Origin: Grosmannia clavigera kw1407
Taxonomy: Eukaryota; Ascomycota; Sordariomycetes; Ophiostomatales; Ophiostomataceae
Length of the DNA: 64,000 nucleotides
Reading direction: 5' to 3'
NCBI RefSeq assembly: GCF_000143105.1
Contig: NW_014040801.1
Span: 3,826,686 to 3,890,685 of the forward strand
Shown here piece after piece: positions 44,947-55,951 of this stretch. How positions within the stretch are numbered: position 1 is the first letter of the stretch; each line of letters begins with the position of its first letter. Position numbers and translations under genes: made by a program. Under the pieces are notes generated by a model that was not told the DNA's origin, made no database searches, and saw only the letters and a list, made by a program, of their open reading frames with translations.

Positions 44947-47798
44947 GGCGACTGCCTGCATTACTGTTAGTGGGGACGACTAGGATGGGAGGGATAAGGT
45001 GTAGAAAAGGAAAGCGGCCATTGGCCTCGATTTAACGAAGCAATTGCATACTGCACGTATTGGAGCCAGCGTGCATTGTGCATAAAAGGCTGGACGGGGC
45101 TTAAGGGTGGAGGGTGCAACATACTATCAAGACGCTTGAAACGAACTAGCAATGTGACGGAGAGACAGACAGAGCAGATGAAAAAAAAAAATTGGAAGTG
45201 TGCTAGAAGTCGTGGTAGATGGCTGAAGTTGGGGAACTTGTGGCCGGCCACAGCATTCGGTAAAAGAAAAAGCAGGCCGCAAATGCCTTTCGAAAGCGAA
45301 AGTATAGCGTTCTGCTGTGAAGATGGAACGAACGGCAGAGCTCCGCGGAAGACGAGAGTGTCTGCGACGTAATGAGCGAGTGACTAGGAGGGTGATTGAG
45401 TGTTACACTCTGCTCACGGCGTGTCTGGATTTGATGGTCGGTGTTGCCAGCGTCGATTGGTGCAGGTGATGCGTAGCCGTATCGTAGGCAGAGATGGAGT
45501 AATTAAAAGATACGAGAAGCCGCGGAAGAAAGAGAGATCGCGAGAAGACGAAGGTCAAAATAGGAAGTTGTTGTGAAGTGGAAGCCAAGCGAAACGATCG
45601 CCGGCAGAGATACTCGTCTTGGCTCGTATCGCGCTCTCCGGTAGTGAGCAGGAACGAGACAAAAGGAGAGGCGTCCTGCAGGAGGACAATGAGAGTTCGA
45701 TGTCGTGATGACAGTCAAACGAGCGAATGTCAGGGGGAGAAGACAAACAAAACGGGAGGAAAGAGCAGGAACAAGAAAAAGACGGTGCTCCGGGGGAAGA
45801 AAAGGGAAGCGTCGAAAAGGAGGGCAAGAGAAAGAAATGGCAAGGGAAGAACGACTCTGGTGGGCATGCAGGAGGTTGGCAATGTGGGCTAGACCGGCGG
45901 GAGTTGCGGAGACAGGGGGCATCAACAGTGTACGAGCGAGATACAAGCAAGTGTGGGTAGCGTGGTGCAGCAGTGCTGGCAGCGAAGAGGGTCCTGGGGC
46001 GAGGAGATTGGCGTTTCGCAGTGAGAGAAAAGGGGGTAGACGTGGCCGATGCTAGGCCGGGAAGACGCTGAGCCCGCTAAGAAGGAGGATGGCGGGCGGA
46101 CACAGAGCCGGCACAGGGCGCTGAAACAGGAGACACTTGCAACATACCTTACATAGGTTGTGTGTATGCCAGCCACTGCAGCTAGCTGTATTTGCATTGT
46201 GTTGTGTTGCTATTTCGATGCATCCTACAGGGGGCTGGTCTTGGTCTCGGCGGTGGCCACATAGCTGCAGAGATTGTGGGGCTATGGGTCCAGGGGGGTA
46301 CTGCGGAGGTACCTGGCCGCTAGGCCCCTGGAAAAGGCGGCGACACGTACTTGTGTTGTCTGCCGCCACGAGTGCGATGCGCGTAGAGTGCGACAGGAAT
46401 GGGAGAGGACGATAATACTATGTAGGAGTACGTAGTCCTGGTAAACAGGAGGCTCACGCCCTGATACTCGTCGGATGCAATCATAAGCCCATGCCAGTAC
46501 GGAGTACTCGTAAGATCGGTGGGGACGCGGTGGCAAAAACACAGCCGGACAGGTTCGTGCATATGTCGTATGTAGGTGCACTAATATTGCAGATGCCGCG
46601 TGTTTCCTCCGGCCTAATTCCTGTTCTCTTTTCCTGCCAATTTTCCCCCATTTGCTCTTCCAGTGGCCTCCCTCCTTTTCGGCTCTCTTCTTACATTTCC
46701 CCCCTAATCGCCGGCATGCAAGGTACTAGCGCCATCCGCTTTGCCACATCTCTACCGGCCAATGAAACGGCTGGATATTCCGTGCTTGTCGATGTAAACT
46801 GGACCGCCTATCCTGGCGGCCATCAGCCGCCACCCAACCAAATATTCTTATCGCGCAAGCTAGCAGCCATAGCGCATTCCGCTCAGCTTGTCCGGCTCTC
46901 TTCGTTAGGAAGTCCCTTTCCACCCCCCTTTTTTCTTCGTTTTTCTGGACCCTGTTTTTCCCAGTCCGATCTCCCAATTTTAGCGAACCTACGACCATTC
47001 CAAGCCTGATTCTAAGCCGCATGTCCGAGCACCGATCGATAGAGGGAGGCCGGACCAAACCAGACAGCCAACCGCATCATCTTCTTTGCCTCGTGAGGGA
47101 GGCAAACAAAGAGGACGACGACATGGAATACGAGCCAGACAGTCCTGTTCTGGGAAAAATGTGCCACACTTGTGCAAGCCGCATCACCCAGTTGCCCGTA
47201 TTCTCTATAGTCTTCCCCGTAAACGGCCTCGCGCGAAGTGCATGATTTGCCGCTGGCTTCGTTTGGACTGTACGAGTACGAGTATCGATTGGTTTTCGAT
47301 GTCTTGCTACACCCCGTCGATGCCCAACAATTTCATGTATGTGCACGACGTACGGAGTACGTCGAAGTGTTCAGTAGTCCGTGTCAGAAATTAAACACTG
47401 CGCTATTAGGACAAATTGTCTTGAAGAATTATTTGCCGTCTGCTTGGCCTTGTCTGCTATGGACCATGGGGCTGACCCATAGGCTCAGATGCTTGTCATC
47501 TTCAGTTGCTTCGGGCGTTTTCGAAAGCCGCTGACAGCGTTGCATTCAAGAAACTAAGCGCACATCTTGCCAAGTTAATCGCAGTTCTCCGCGCGTACTC
47601 CGTACTCCGTAAGATATTCTCGTATGTATGTGACATTATCTGTAATGACTTTTGCGTTAGCGTGCGGAGCTTCACCATCCAATAGTACCACGTGACCGTT
47701 GCTTTGCCAACGTAACTCCATTTGTCAGTCTTTGCATCTCCTGTGGGCTAAAGAGCATTCCTATGATGATGCATTGTGTATGAGCAGTAGTATACAAT
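44947..47798. other. 2.85-kb divergent upstream region of FKS1 and the SprT gene
   Basis: No protein gene is convincing here, and ORFs of up to 172 codons overlap on both strands without domains. The FKS1 side has an almost pure purine stretch on the plus strand (about 45640-45870), which is CT-rich on the FKS1 coding strand. A possible 3' splice site with branch point (CTAAC ... CAG, minus strand, 44970-44956) lies just before the FKS1 start and may end a 5' UTR intron. Copies of TACGGAGTAC occur at 46498 and 47351 and a tandem pair at 47596-47611. The copy at 47351 is within the perfect inverted repeat CGACGTAC-GGA-GTACGTCG. Confidence 0.55.
45640..45870 (-). promoter_or_regulatory. CT-rich (polypyrimidine) tract upstream of FKS1
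   Basis: On the strand of FKS1 this stretch is strongly pyrimidine-rich, with runs such as those around 45760-45860. CT tracts are common in strong promoters of filamentous fungi near transcription starts. It lies about 0.7-0.9 kb upstream of the start codon, so a long leader or a leader intron would be needed if transcription begins here. Confidence 0.4.
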
Positions 47799-49926
47799 AT
47801 GGGCGGCCGGCAAATAGTCAGAGATAGCGATGACGAAGACGAAGACGATTTTCCGTCACGATTCCCACCGTCATCAAGAAGAGCGTCGCAAGGACATCCC
47901 GAGGCAAAACCAAATGCACCTAAAGGTCCGAAGAGCACGGCCGTTCGCCGCAGAAAGCTTGGCGCCGTCGAGAACGACAACGCGCTGCTGCTTCCGTGGA
48001 GTGTCGACAACGACAACGTCAAGAAAGGCAAAGCCCGCGAGCCGATAAAGGCTGAGAGAAGACCAAGACAGCAAGTAGAAGTCAGGACGAGAAGAACCAG
48101 ACGAGTCTCGGAGCTACCTGCAGATGACGCCGGCGAGATATCGACCGAGGAGGCTACAGTACTGGAGGATATCGCACTGGGTGGCGACGAAGCCAGCGAT
48201 GCCGAAGAGGAGGGCAAGGATGATGAAGACGAAGACGAAGACGAAGACGAAGACGAAGACGAAGACGAAGACGAAGACGAAGACGAAGACGAAGACGATT
48301 CTTCCGAGTTTCATGAAATATCAGGGGACGACCTTTTAAGCGACGACTCGGTTGACGATTTCTTCCCATCCCCAGCCAAGAAAAAACCCATTCTACGTCC
48401 CCCAAGAGAGCCCAATGCCCGGAAAAAGAGCAAGGAGCCCACTCCGCCTGCTTTGGAGGAAAAGCAGGTCGCCGAGTCATTTCTAGAGGAGCCGAGCTCT
48501 GTGTTCTTCTCTGCCGACGAGCCATTCAGTGACGCCCTTGAAAGACCCATGACCGAGCTCAGCTTGTGCGTCCCTTATCGTATACACCCACATCTACGTC
48601 TATGCTTTGCCTTTCTGCTAACGAAAGCTTACTTGGCCGCATAGAGACATCCGGTCCAGACCGGCCAAGGAGTTTTCGAAGCCAGCTCGCTCTTCGCAGA
48701 CCGCCCGATCGTCAACACCGCCGCCTTCACCCCCACAAACAGAGCTGTCTCGAGGCCTTGTCTCGCCGACAAAGAAGCTTCCGCGCATCCCCAAGACCCC
48801 TCACAGGCCCAGTACGGATGCTTTTTGGGACCAGCAGCTGACCAACGACTGGAACCAAGAGCACTCGCCGCGTAAGCTCCTATTCCAGCCCGCTGGCGAG
48901 AAGACGGGCACCACCAGTGTCACCACGGCCCCATCGCCGAAGAAGGCCAGCAGCACCAGCACCGCAGCCCGAGAGAGAGAGGCGAAGAAGACGTTCCAAA
49001 AGGCGAAGCACGAGACTGCAGAGAAGTTCCTGGCCGAGCTGGACAGCACCATCACCAACGGCGAGCTCGGACGGCTTGCAGCCACGACGGGGGGCGTCCG
49101 CATCGTGTGGACCAACAAGCTCAACACGACCGCAGGACGGGCAAACTGGCGACGGGAGACGCTGCGGCCGAGGCAGACAAAAACGGTCGACGGCGATGCT
49201 GGCGCCTGCACCGATGCCGCAGACTCGACCGCAGCCGTGCGGATTATGCACCACGCATCCATCGAGCTGGCCGAAAAGGTCATTGACGACGAAAACCGAC
49301 TGCTCAACGTGCTCGCACACGAGTTCTGCCACCTGGCCAACTTTATGGTCAGCGGCGTGACAGGGAATCCGCACGGGCGAGAGTTCAAGGCCTGGGCAGC
49401 CCAGTGCTCGCGGCACTTTGGGGCGCGTGGCATCCAGGTGACGACCAAGCACACCTACGAGATCGACTTCCGCTACGTGTGGACGTGCGAGGAGTGCGCC
49501 ACGCAGTTCAAGCGCCACTCCAAGAGTATCGACCCGACACGCCATCGCTGCGGCGCCTGTCGCGGCGAGTTGCGGCAGACGAAGCCGGTGCCACGGGGTG
49601 GTGCCAGCAGCAGTCGGGCTGGTGCCGAAATAAAGACTGGTGCCGGTGGAGGTGCCGTTCCGAAAGGCCCGCCGGCACCGTCTGCATACCAGTTGTTCAT
49701 GAAGGAAAATATGGCGGTGTTGCGGCGTGAGAACCCAGGCAGCCCGCAGAAGATGATCATGAAGCTCGTCGCCGAGCGCTGGACTCGTGCAAAGGAGGAG
49801 AAGCAGTCTGCTGGCGCAAAAGGTGCCGCATCAGACAAGACGGCCACGGCCACAGTGACAGGCAAAGACGTTGACGCGGGCGTAACCCGTCTGCACAGCG
49901 CCTTTGTAGACCTGACGCTGAAGTAG
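47799..49926 (+). CDS. GCNA/SprT-like metalloprotease with acidic repeat and HMG box
   Basis: It resembles the GCNA (ACRC) branch of SprT-like nuclear proteases, which degrade proteins crosslinked to DNA. Two exons (47799-48565 and 48645-49926, intron 79 bp) give 682 residues. The N-terminal ~400 residues look disordered and hold a stretch of 12 Glu-Asp pairs from a perfect hexanucleotide repeat (48225-48296). The SprT domain (about residues 385-565) has the zinc site HEFCH at 481-485. A zinc ribbon with Cys 537/540 and 558/561 follows, and then a C-terminal HMG-box-like segment (PPAPSAYQLFMKEN, about residues 599-640). The SprT plus zinc ribbon plus HMG order occurs in fungal GCNA-type proteins. 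A role in DNA-protein crosslink repair is inferred from the family. Confidence 0.88.
48225..48296 (+). repeat. Perfect (GAAGAC)12 hexanucleotide repeat in coding sequence
   Basis: Twelve uninterrupted copies of GAAGAC encode alternating Glu-Asp in the disordered N-terminal region of the SprT-like protease. Gain or loss of units would keep the frame. The opposite and shifted frames give long artificial open frames (for example VF and KT repeats), which should not be annotated. Confidence 0.97.
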
Positions 49927-50168
49927 AGATGGGAGAATGCACAGTGAGGCCTGCAATATAAATCACTACCTGAACGTATTTTGGCGCTTGTGCTCGCTGA
50001 ATTTGTCTGGGCATATAAAAGAGCATTCGTACATCCGTCGTAGGGCTGGTTCCCGTAGATATTCCTCCAAAGCCATACACATGATCCAAATCATCTCCTG
50101 GAGTTCTGTGCACCTTTCCCACCACGACCAATCCAGTCTCGCAATTTGTTTCCATCCCGTCCAATACC

Positions 50169-50897
50169 TCATCCGGATTTGAACAGCTTCCAGTCATCGA
50201 TGCGGAGCGTCGCCCAAATATGCGATGCATAATCGATGGCGTCGCCAATCAGCTCTCCCTGCTTGCCCAGCGCCAGGTCGATTTCTTCCTCGTCGTACTC
50301 GCCGCGCATGTGTGGCACGTTGATGGTGACCAGCAGGTCTGTGTTGTGTTTCTCGAGCCGCAGCAGAGTGAGCACGATGGCCGTGAAGTCCGGCGCGCTC
50401 GTGCTGCTGCTCTTGGGGTCGGCAACGGGCGTCTGCGTCGCGATCAGAGTGTAGGCCGGAAACTCCTCCCTGGTAGGGTTAGATGCATGCACGACCGCAC
50501 ATCTAGGACGAGGGCTGGCTGCTCACGTCAGCTCCGAGAACTGCGTCTCGGTTGTGTTCCACACGCGCACCGTGTCGACGTCGTCGCCCACGAGCTCCTC
50601 TAGATGCGTCGACAGCGCTTGCCCGTCAATCTCGGGGCTATTGCCCGCCGGACCGACACGCTCGCATATCTCGACAATGATGCTGGTGAAGCCATCCTTG
50701 TCAATGTAGACTTCCTGGTTGTCGGGAACCTGGCGCAGTTTGCTAGGAGCGGGCTGTTAGCAATAGATTCGTGCATGCCCGGGACACTTGTGCGCTTTTC
50801 TCATGTCTGCTTCCACATACCTGACATCGGCAAATTTCTCTGGCAGGTCGACGGCCATCGCTCCGCCGAATAAGGGCGTTTCGTGGTACTTGGTCAT
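50169..50897 (-). CDS. MOG1: Ran-binding nuclear import factor MOG1
   Basis: MOG1 binds the GTPase Ran/Gsp1 and stimulates nucleotide release during nuclear transport. Three exons on the minus strand (50897-50821, 50742-50527 and 50469-50169) with introns of 78 and 57 bp give 197 residues, typical of the family. The N-terminus has the hallmark TPLFGGAMAVDLPEKFADV, followed by RQVPDNQEVYID, and the C-terminal part contains YTLIATQTP. All three exons join in frame with GTATGT and GTGAGC donors. The gene is convergent with the SprT-like gene (242 bp between stops) and divergent from the HIT gene. Confidence 0.93.
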
Positions 50898-51859
50898 GAT
50901 GAAGGGCGGGGCAGTGCTGGCGGGCAGTGACGCTATTGTTTCAACACGGGCTGCGGCGGCGAGGTGCAGATTGTCTGGAGAGGAAAATTACAAGATGCGC
51001 TGATTGCGACAGTGGCGGGGAAGTATTCGAGCAGAGGGACAGAGAGGCGCAGCAAGAACCCTGACAGGTCATGACGTACAAGGCAACTACGAAAATGAGG
51101 GCGTAGATGGAGGGGCTGCCAGCTTCATTCTGACATGTTAAAGTGGGGCAAATTGAATTGGGGGTATATAGGATCAAATAACAGCAAAAAATAATTGGAG
51201 TGGGACTATCCTAGCGAACTCACCTCTTGCCTTTTACCAGAGATGACCGTGGGACGGCCCAATAGACTCCGTTCAATAATCTTTGGCACCAAATCATGCG
51301 AATCCGCTGGGTTCGATTGTTCTTTTTGCCATTTTTTTTCTTGGGGGTTTTTTTCTCCCATTGGTTCTTGCAAACGGCCGTAAGAAAACGGGCCTACGTT
51401 TTCTTATCTAGTCCGTATAACTCCGAATTCGAAGACGTCGTCTCGAATTGTTGGGGAGGGGGAAACGGAGAAAACGGAACGGCTGCCATTTAGCGGGACA
51501 CCGTTTTGTTCGACGGGGCTTTTACTGTGCGGGTATCTGCGAGTCACAGTGAGCAACACGGCGGAATACGGTGTCAATATGGCCCCGATACCTGAATAAA
51601 TCCGAGATCCACACGCTAGGTCGTAACAGGGACCCTTGCTTCGCTCCACCAATGCCGTGGAGTGCAGTGTGATTCTTGTGATTCTTGCACTGTGTCGCCG
51701 AGTATTACTCGGAGCTTCGCACGAGCTGGCGCGGGGTGCACTTGCACCTAGCCGAGCTTACATTCAACAACCATCTTCCCTCGCGTATTTCAATCATCTC
51801 ACCTCTCCATCTTTTATAAATCCTTTTTGTTTGTCCTCAATTTTACACCGACCGTCCCC
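50898..51859. other. Divergent promoter region of MOG1 and the HIT gene
   Basis: No gene is recognised. T-rich tracts lie at 51325-51360, and a TATAAA at 51815-51820 is 40 bp before the HIT start codon. ORFs of up to 82 codons are without features. Confidence 0.6.
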
Positions 51860-52598
51860 ATGAACAGAATGGCCAGCTGTATTTTTTGCAAGATAATCAA
51901 GGGTGTGTTTTACTCCGCCTCCCCGTATTTGCCGTGAAGCTCATCGAACTAGGAGATATCCCATGCTTTAAGCTCTATGAGACCGAGCAGACGCTCGCTT
52001 TCCTGGACATCAACCCTTTAAGCTCGGGCCATGCAGTGCGTAATAAAAACTGTTCAATTCGTCCCTCTTGCAAAATTGTCTAACATGCACTCCTAGCTGG
52101 TGATTCCTAAGTACCACGGTGCTAAGCTTCTGGACATCCCGGACGAGCACCTGGCCGATATTCTGGTGCGCATGATACATCATTCGATCTCCGCTCCCCA
52201 ACATCTGTATGCTGACCACAATGATGTCGTAGCCCATCGCTAAAAAGCTTGCAAAAGCCACTGGCGCTGAAAATTACAACATTCTTCAGAACAACGGCCG
52301 ATTGGCACATCAAGAGGTCGATCATGTGAGTCTTCCACTATCTCGCCATGTTATCCCCTATACACTGCAGCGCCACGAGACTGACGGCTTGACCAGGTAC
52401 ACTTCCACATGGTAATCAACTCGCAAAGACAGCTCTGATTGATCTGGTGCTTTTCGGTGTGCCTTTATTATTCTAACGTACAATACCTAGATTCCCAAGC
52501 CCAACGAGGCCGAGGGCCTCGGTGTCGGCTGGCCCATGCAGAAAACGGACATGGATAAGCTCAAGGCTCTCTATGAAGATATCAAGTCTCGGATTTAA
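51860..52598 (+). CDS. HNT1: HINT-type HIT-family nucleotide hydrolase
   Basis: HINT proteins are small purine nucleoside phosphoramidases and act on adenosine 5'-phosphoramidate-like substrates. Six exons are packed in 739 bp: 51860-51902, 51953-52035, 52097-52165, 52233-52325, 52396-52410 and 52491-52598, giving 136 residues, the usual length. CIFCKIIKGDIPCFK opens the domain and NILQNNGRLAHQEV follows. The catalytic triad H-V-H-F-H is at residues 96, 98 and 100. The fifth exon is only 15 bp and encodes VHFHM, two of the three motif histidines. Branch points such as CTAAC (near 52474) support the introns. ATG 51860 was chosen because it is first and in frame; a second Met is three codons later. 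Confidence 0.92.
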
Positions 52599-52912
52599 AA
52601 AGTACAACAAATGAGGTACAAAAAAGAGTCAACCAGTAAAGGTGCAAAAGGATAGCAACCCCTGTATGTCGTTTCCTTCCCATTAACAATGAACCCCAAA
52701 AATCAGGCAGCTATAGTGCTTCTCCATCCAAACAAACAATGAAAACCCACATCAAACCAAAGAGAGTGACCGCCAACAGTGCAGTGTGGCAGTAGCGATA
52801 CCAATTGGTGGCGATTGGACAAACCCGAATTGCGGCTGTAATCGAGAACCTCTGTGGAGGACCGTCGACATACAGTCTGGTCGGCAATGCTACAAAACAA
52901 TGGCTAGCTGCA
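52599..52912. other. Convergent 3' region of the HIT and CRAL-TRIO genes
   Basis: A 314-bp stretch between two stop codons, presumably 3' UTRs. Nothing else is seen. Confidence 0.6.
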
Positions 52913-54915
52913 TTACTCCACGTCATCGATCGAAATGCTTGCTGTCACCTCGCCATTAGTTGCGGGATTTGCAATTGCGCCAGGTGTCTGTGTTGTCTCG
53001 TCGATCCCCAAGTGAAGGCTCCGATTAACGTCACCGTTGGGCAGAAGAAGGCCAATTCGGTCATACAGAGAGCGTGCACGCAAGTAAGGATCGACCTTCC
53101 AGTAGTCGACCCGCATGCGATTGGCAATGTCGTCCCTTTCGGCCTTGAGTGCCTTGGCTTTCTCACCCTCAGGGTTCATAATCCACTCGCCTGTTGCCAC
53201 TTCGTACTGCCGATAGAGTTGTTCACGCTTGGCAAGAAGCTGGTCCCGTGTGGCCGTGTCGCTGATCCTGTCGTCATCTCCTGGAGTCGGCTCGACAAAT
53301 TTGTACTCCCAATCATCGCCACCATCCAGCTCCTTCAGGATTTGGTCCTTCTCGATGAATTGTTCCATGTCCTTGACATTATTTGTGAAGTGCACTTTGC
53401 TAGCCACGACCGGGTCTAGCCATCCACGTATTATCTTCCAAATGCCTGATACGACAGTCAGAAACAAGCACGACCGAGTATATAAGTCTAGAGAAAGAGC
53501 TAGCAACCCACCTTGGAAGATCCATGGCGCCTTGTGTACTAAGACTGCCCCGAGACATTCGGGATAGTTCGCCTCAAAGCACTTGATCATAAACTTGACA
53601 GGCGTGTAATCCTATGGAGCATTAGTCATGTCGGCCTTTCACCTCAGTTCCTACTAAGTCATCTCGCGGCTACCAGCAACTTACCATGTTCGCTAGAGAG
53701 AAGCTGGTCATGTCGAAAATAATAGTCTGATTCACGTCAGTCACTAACTTCCAAGGAGGCTAGGAAGCTGCAGCTGCTTACGGCCGTGTCGACAGGCGGC
53801 TGCAAAAGCATGCGAGCCGTCTCGATGATGTACACTGTGTACTGCTCCATGCTCTCTTCGCTCTGGTCTCCTTGGTGGTGCAGGCGTACACGCACGACGC
53901 AGATCGGGCGACCGGTTTTGTCAAAGCCGTGAAGGAAGCTCTTCCCCATTCGAATTTGGTCGAGAAAGTCGTGACTCAACTTGGCCTGATTGTCAGAGCC
54001 GCCTTCGCGTGCGACTGCAGCACCCTCACCGGAGCGCACAAGGTCCTCGACCTTCATGTCTTGAGACCGCCAGTGCATGGTGGATACCAGCATGACCAGT
54101 GCCTTGTCCACATCCCACTTCCTGGCGCGCAAAAAGCGTAGAAGGAGGGCATCTGGATGATCGTGCTTGACCATACTCCATATCGTGGCACGAATCAAAT
54201 CCGGTGTCATGCTAGCAAGTGCGTCCTGATAAATCTTGCCTTGTCCATATTTGTCATCGTCGGTGTTGACGTTGACTGTGTGGGTCGATTTGCTTGCTGC
54301 AGATGAGCTGTCATCTGCAGTGTTGCCGTCCTTCTTGGACCGGTGGAAGAGACTGCGCTTCTTCTTTTTGTCGGGTTTCTTACCGTCCTTTCCCGATGCT
54401 TTTCCGGCGGAGTCCGTAGGCTCCATATCCGCACCCTCATCATCCTCGGCAGTGAGGTCAGTGCCACACACCCGAAACACGGCTGCCCATAGCTGACGAA
54501 GCTTCTCCTCTTGCTCCGGAGTCAAGGTACCAGGCCGACCAGGCCCCAGTTCAACCGCCATATTTTCAAATAGGCTACCGAAAGGCTTTTCGTTTTGAAC
54601 TCGGTCCAAAGCGCCTTCTGTGGCGACCGACACGCTCCGACTGCGAGTGTTATAGAAGAATGATCCGGCAACTACCAGCGAGACGGCAGACAACAAGGTT
54701 AAAGTGAAGCTAGCTTCAAGAACGTGATTAGAGTGAGAGCGCGCGTAATCTTGCCGAATGGTGCTTGTGCTCGTTGACTGCCCCTGCAAATGAACGGAGC
54801 GGATAGGACGGGTAGGAATAACAAGTGTATGGCTCAGAAACGAGGTAGGAGTAGAGCAGCGTGGCACTCGAATTGCGATATTGAGGGTTGTTGAACGGAA
54901 AAGCCACGAGGACAT
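52913..54915 (-). CDS. CRAL-TRIO (Sec14-like) lipid-binding protein, CSR1-related
   Basis: Sec14-like proteins bind and exchange phospholipids between membranes. This one resembles yeast Csr1/Sfh2. Four exons on the minus strand (54915-53782, 53726-53685, 53611-53512 and 53445-52913; introns 55, 73 and 66 bp) give 602 residues. A Ser/Arg-rich N-terminus and a membrane segment (FTLTLLSAVSLVVAGSFFY, about residues 60-78) come first. Then come TPEQEEKLRQLWAAVF, a charged Lys/Asp linker, the CRAL-TRIO N domain (LLRFLRARKWDVDKAL) and the lipid-binding domain (GRPICVVRVRLH; IIFDMTSFSLANM; CLGAVLVHKAPWIFQGIWKI). The C-terminus is a charged helical region. An alternative start at the Met of MAVELG would drop the membrane segment; the long form is preferred because the frame is open and the N-terminus looks like a targeting sequence. 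The exact start is uncertain. Confidence 0.85.
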
Positions 54916-55951
54916 AACATGAGAAGGAGAGCTGGCGAAACGCTCGTTAGCCGTGAATTCACATTGACGGGACGCATCAAGAGCGCCCTTCCAACCAGAC
55001 AATTGGAGGGTGCATGTATAGTCAAAGCGTCCTGGAAATATTTGTATCTTGTTCACCTCAAGTTCTGTTTCAAAAGGGCTGTAGCAGCTGGCACACACGT
55101 CGCAAAGAGCCCTGACGCAGAACAGAATCACCTGCCGAAAAACCAATGGTGCTGCGCAAGAACCGCTGGCAATGACGTCGCTTGTCAAAAAAACAAATGG
55201 GGCGACGGAGTTGAGAGTGTGAAGAACACACGAGACTGAAGGACCAGAGAGGAAGGATAGCTAACCAACGGGACAACGGAGCTGGCAAAGTCCGTGTTGG
55301 CTCTGGGTGCAACCGATTTGGCGGGGTAGGACGTTGGATGCTGTCAGTTTGGCAAGTCGTCGCTTACAAACGCAGATCGACGATTGCGGCGCATAAAATA
55401 CGAAGGAGAAAGAGATGGAGGAGGGGGGAGAAGGAGGAGGGAGATGTGAGAATGGCAGAATTTCTACGACATTACTGCATAGTCCAAAGCGGCAGCCACG
55501 ATGGCCGGCGCAGCTGCTGACTGAAAAAAAGCAACTTGCCTGCACAAGCCTGATAGCCATACAAATTAATAAGCGCTGATCGCCGACGCAATATCCCGAG
55601 TCCTCCGGAGCCCCTATGCATAACACTACGTCGTATAATACGCTGCTGTAAGAGGCCGCCAGGCTCTGCCACGAGGGTCACGCGTCATTTTAGGGGGATC
55701 CAAACTACTCCGTACGTCGTATGGGTTAGGGCACGTGCTCGGCAACCCTCTCTCGTAAGGTGCGACGTACGAGCAATCTTAAAAGAGCGCTAGCATTAAA
55801 ACGAGCACCGAGCCCGAACCTCGCCATGCATGTAAGCGTTGCAGTCGGAAAGTAAGATACAACCATCAGGACTTTGTACTCGTACGAAGTACGGAGAACT
55901 GCCAAGCGATCTGACAAACACAAACCACACTGCCCTGCACTTCAGTCCACA
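54916..55951. other. Divergent upstream region of the CRAL-TRIO and DAM1 genes
   Basis: The open frame of the CRAL-TRIO gene extends upstream to 55188, but without family resemblance. Purine-rich DNA lies at 55405-55445. TACTCCGTAC occurs at 55706-55715. A GTACGGAGA variant lies near 55889, about 60 bp before the DAM1 start. No other gene is recognised. Confidence 0.55.

Noticed and set aside
45503..46055. Several overlapping ORFs of 104-147 codons upstream of FKS1
   Set aside because: They fall on both strands of a purine-rich tract that lacks stops in several frames for compositional reasons.
48114..48525. Repeats of Val-Phe, Lys-Thr or Arg-Leu in alternative frames
   Set aside because: They are shifted or antisense readings of the (GAAGAC)12 repeat inside the SprT-like gene.
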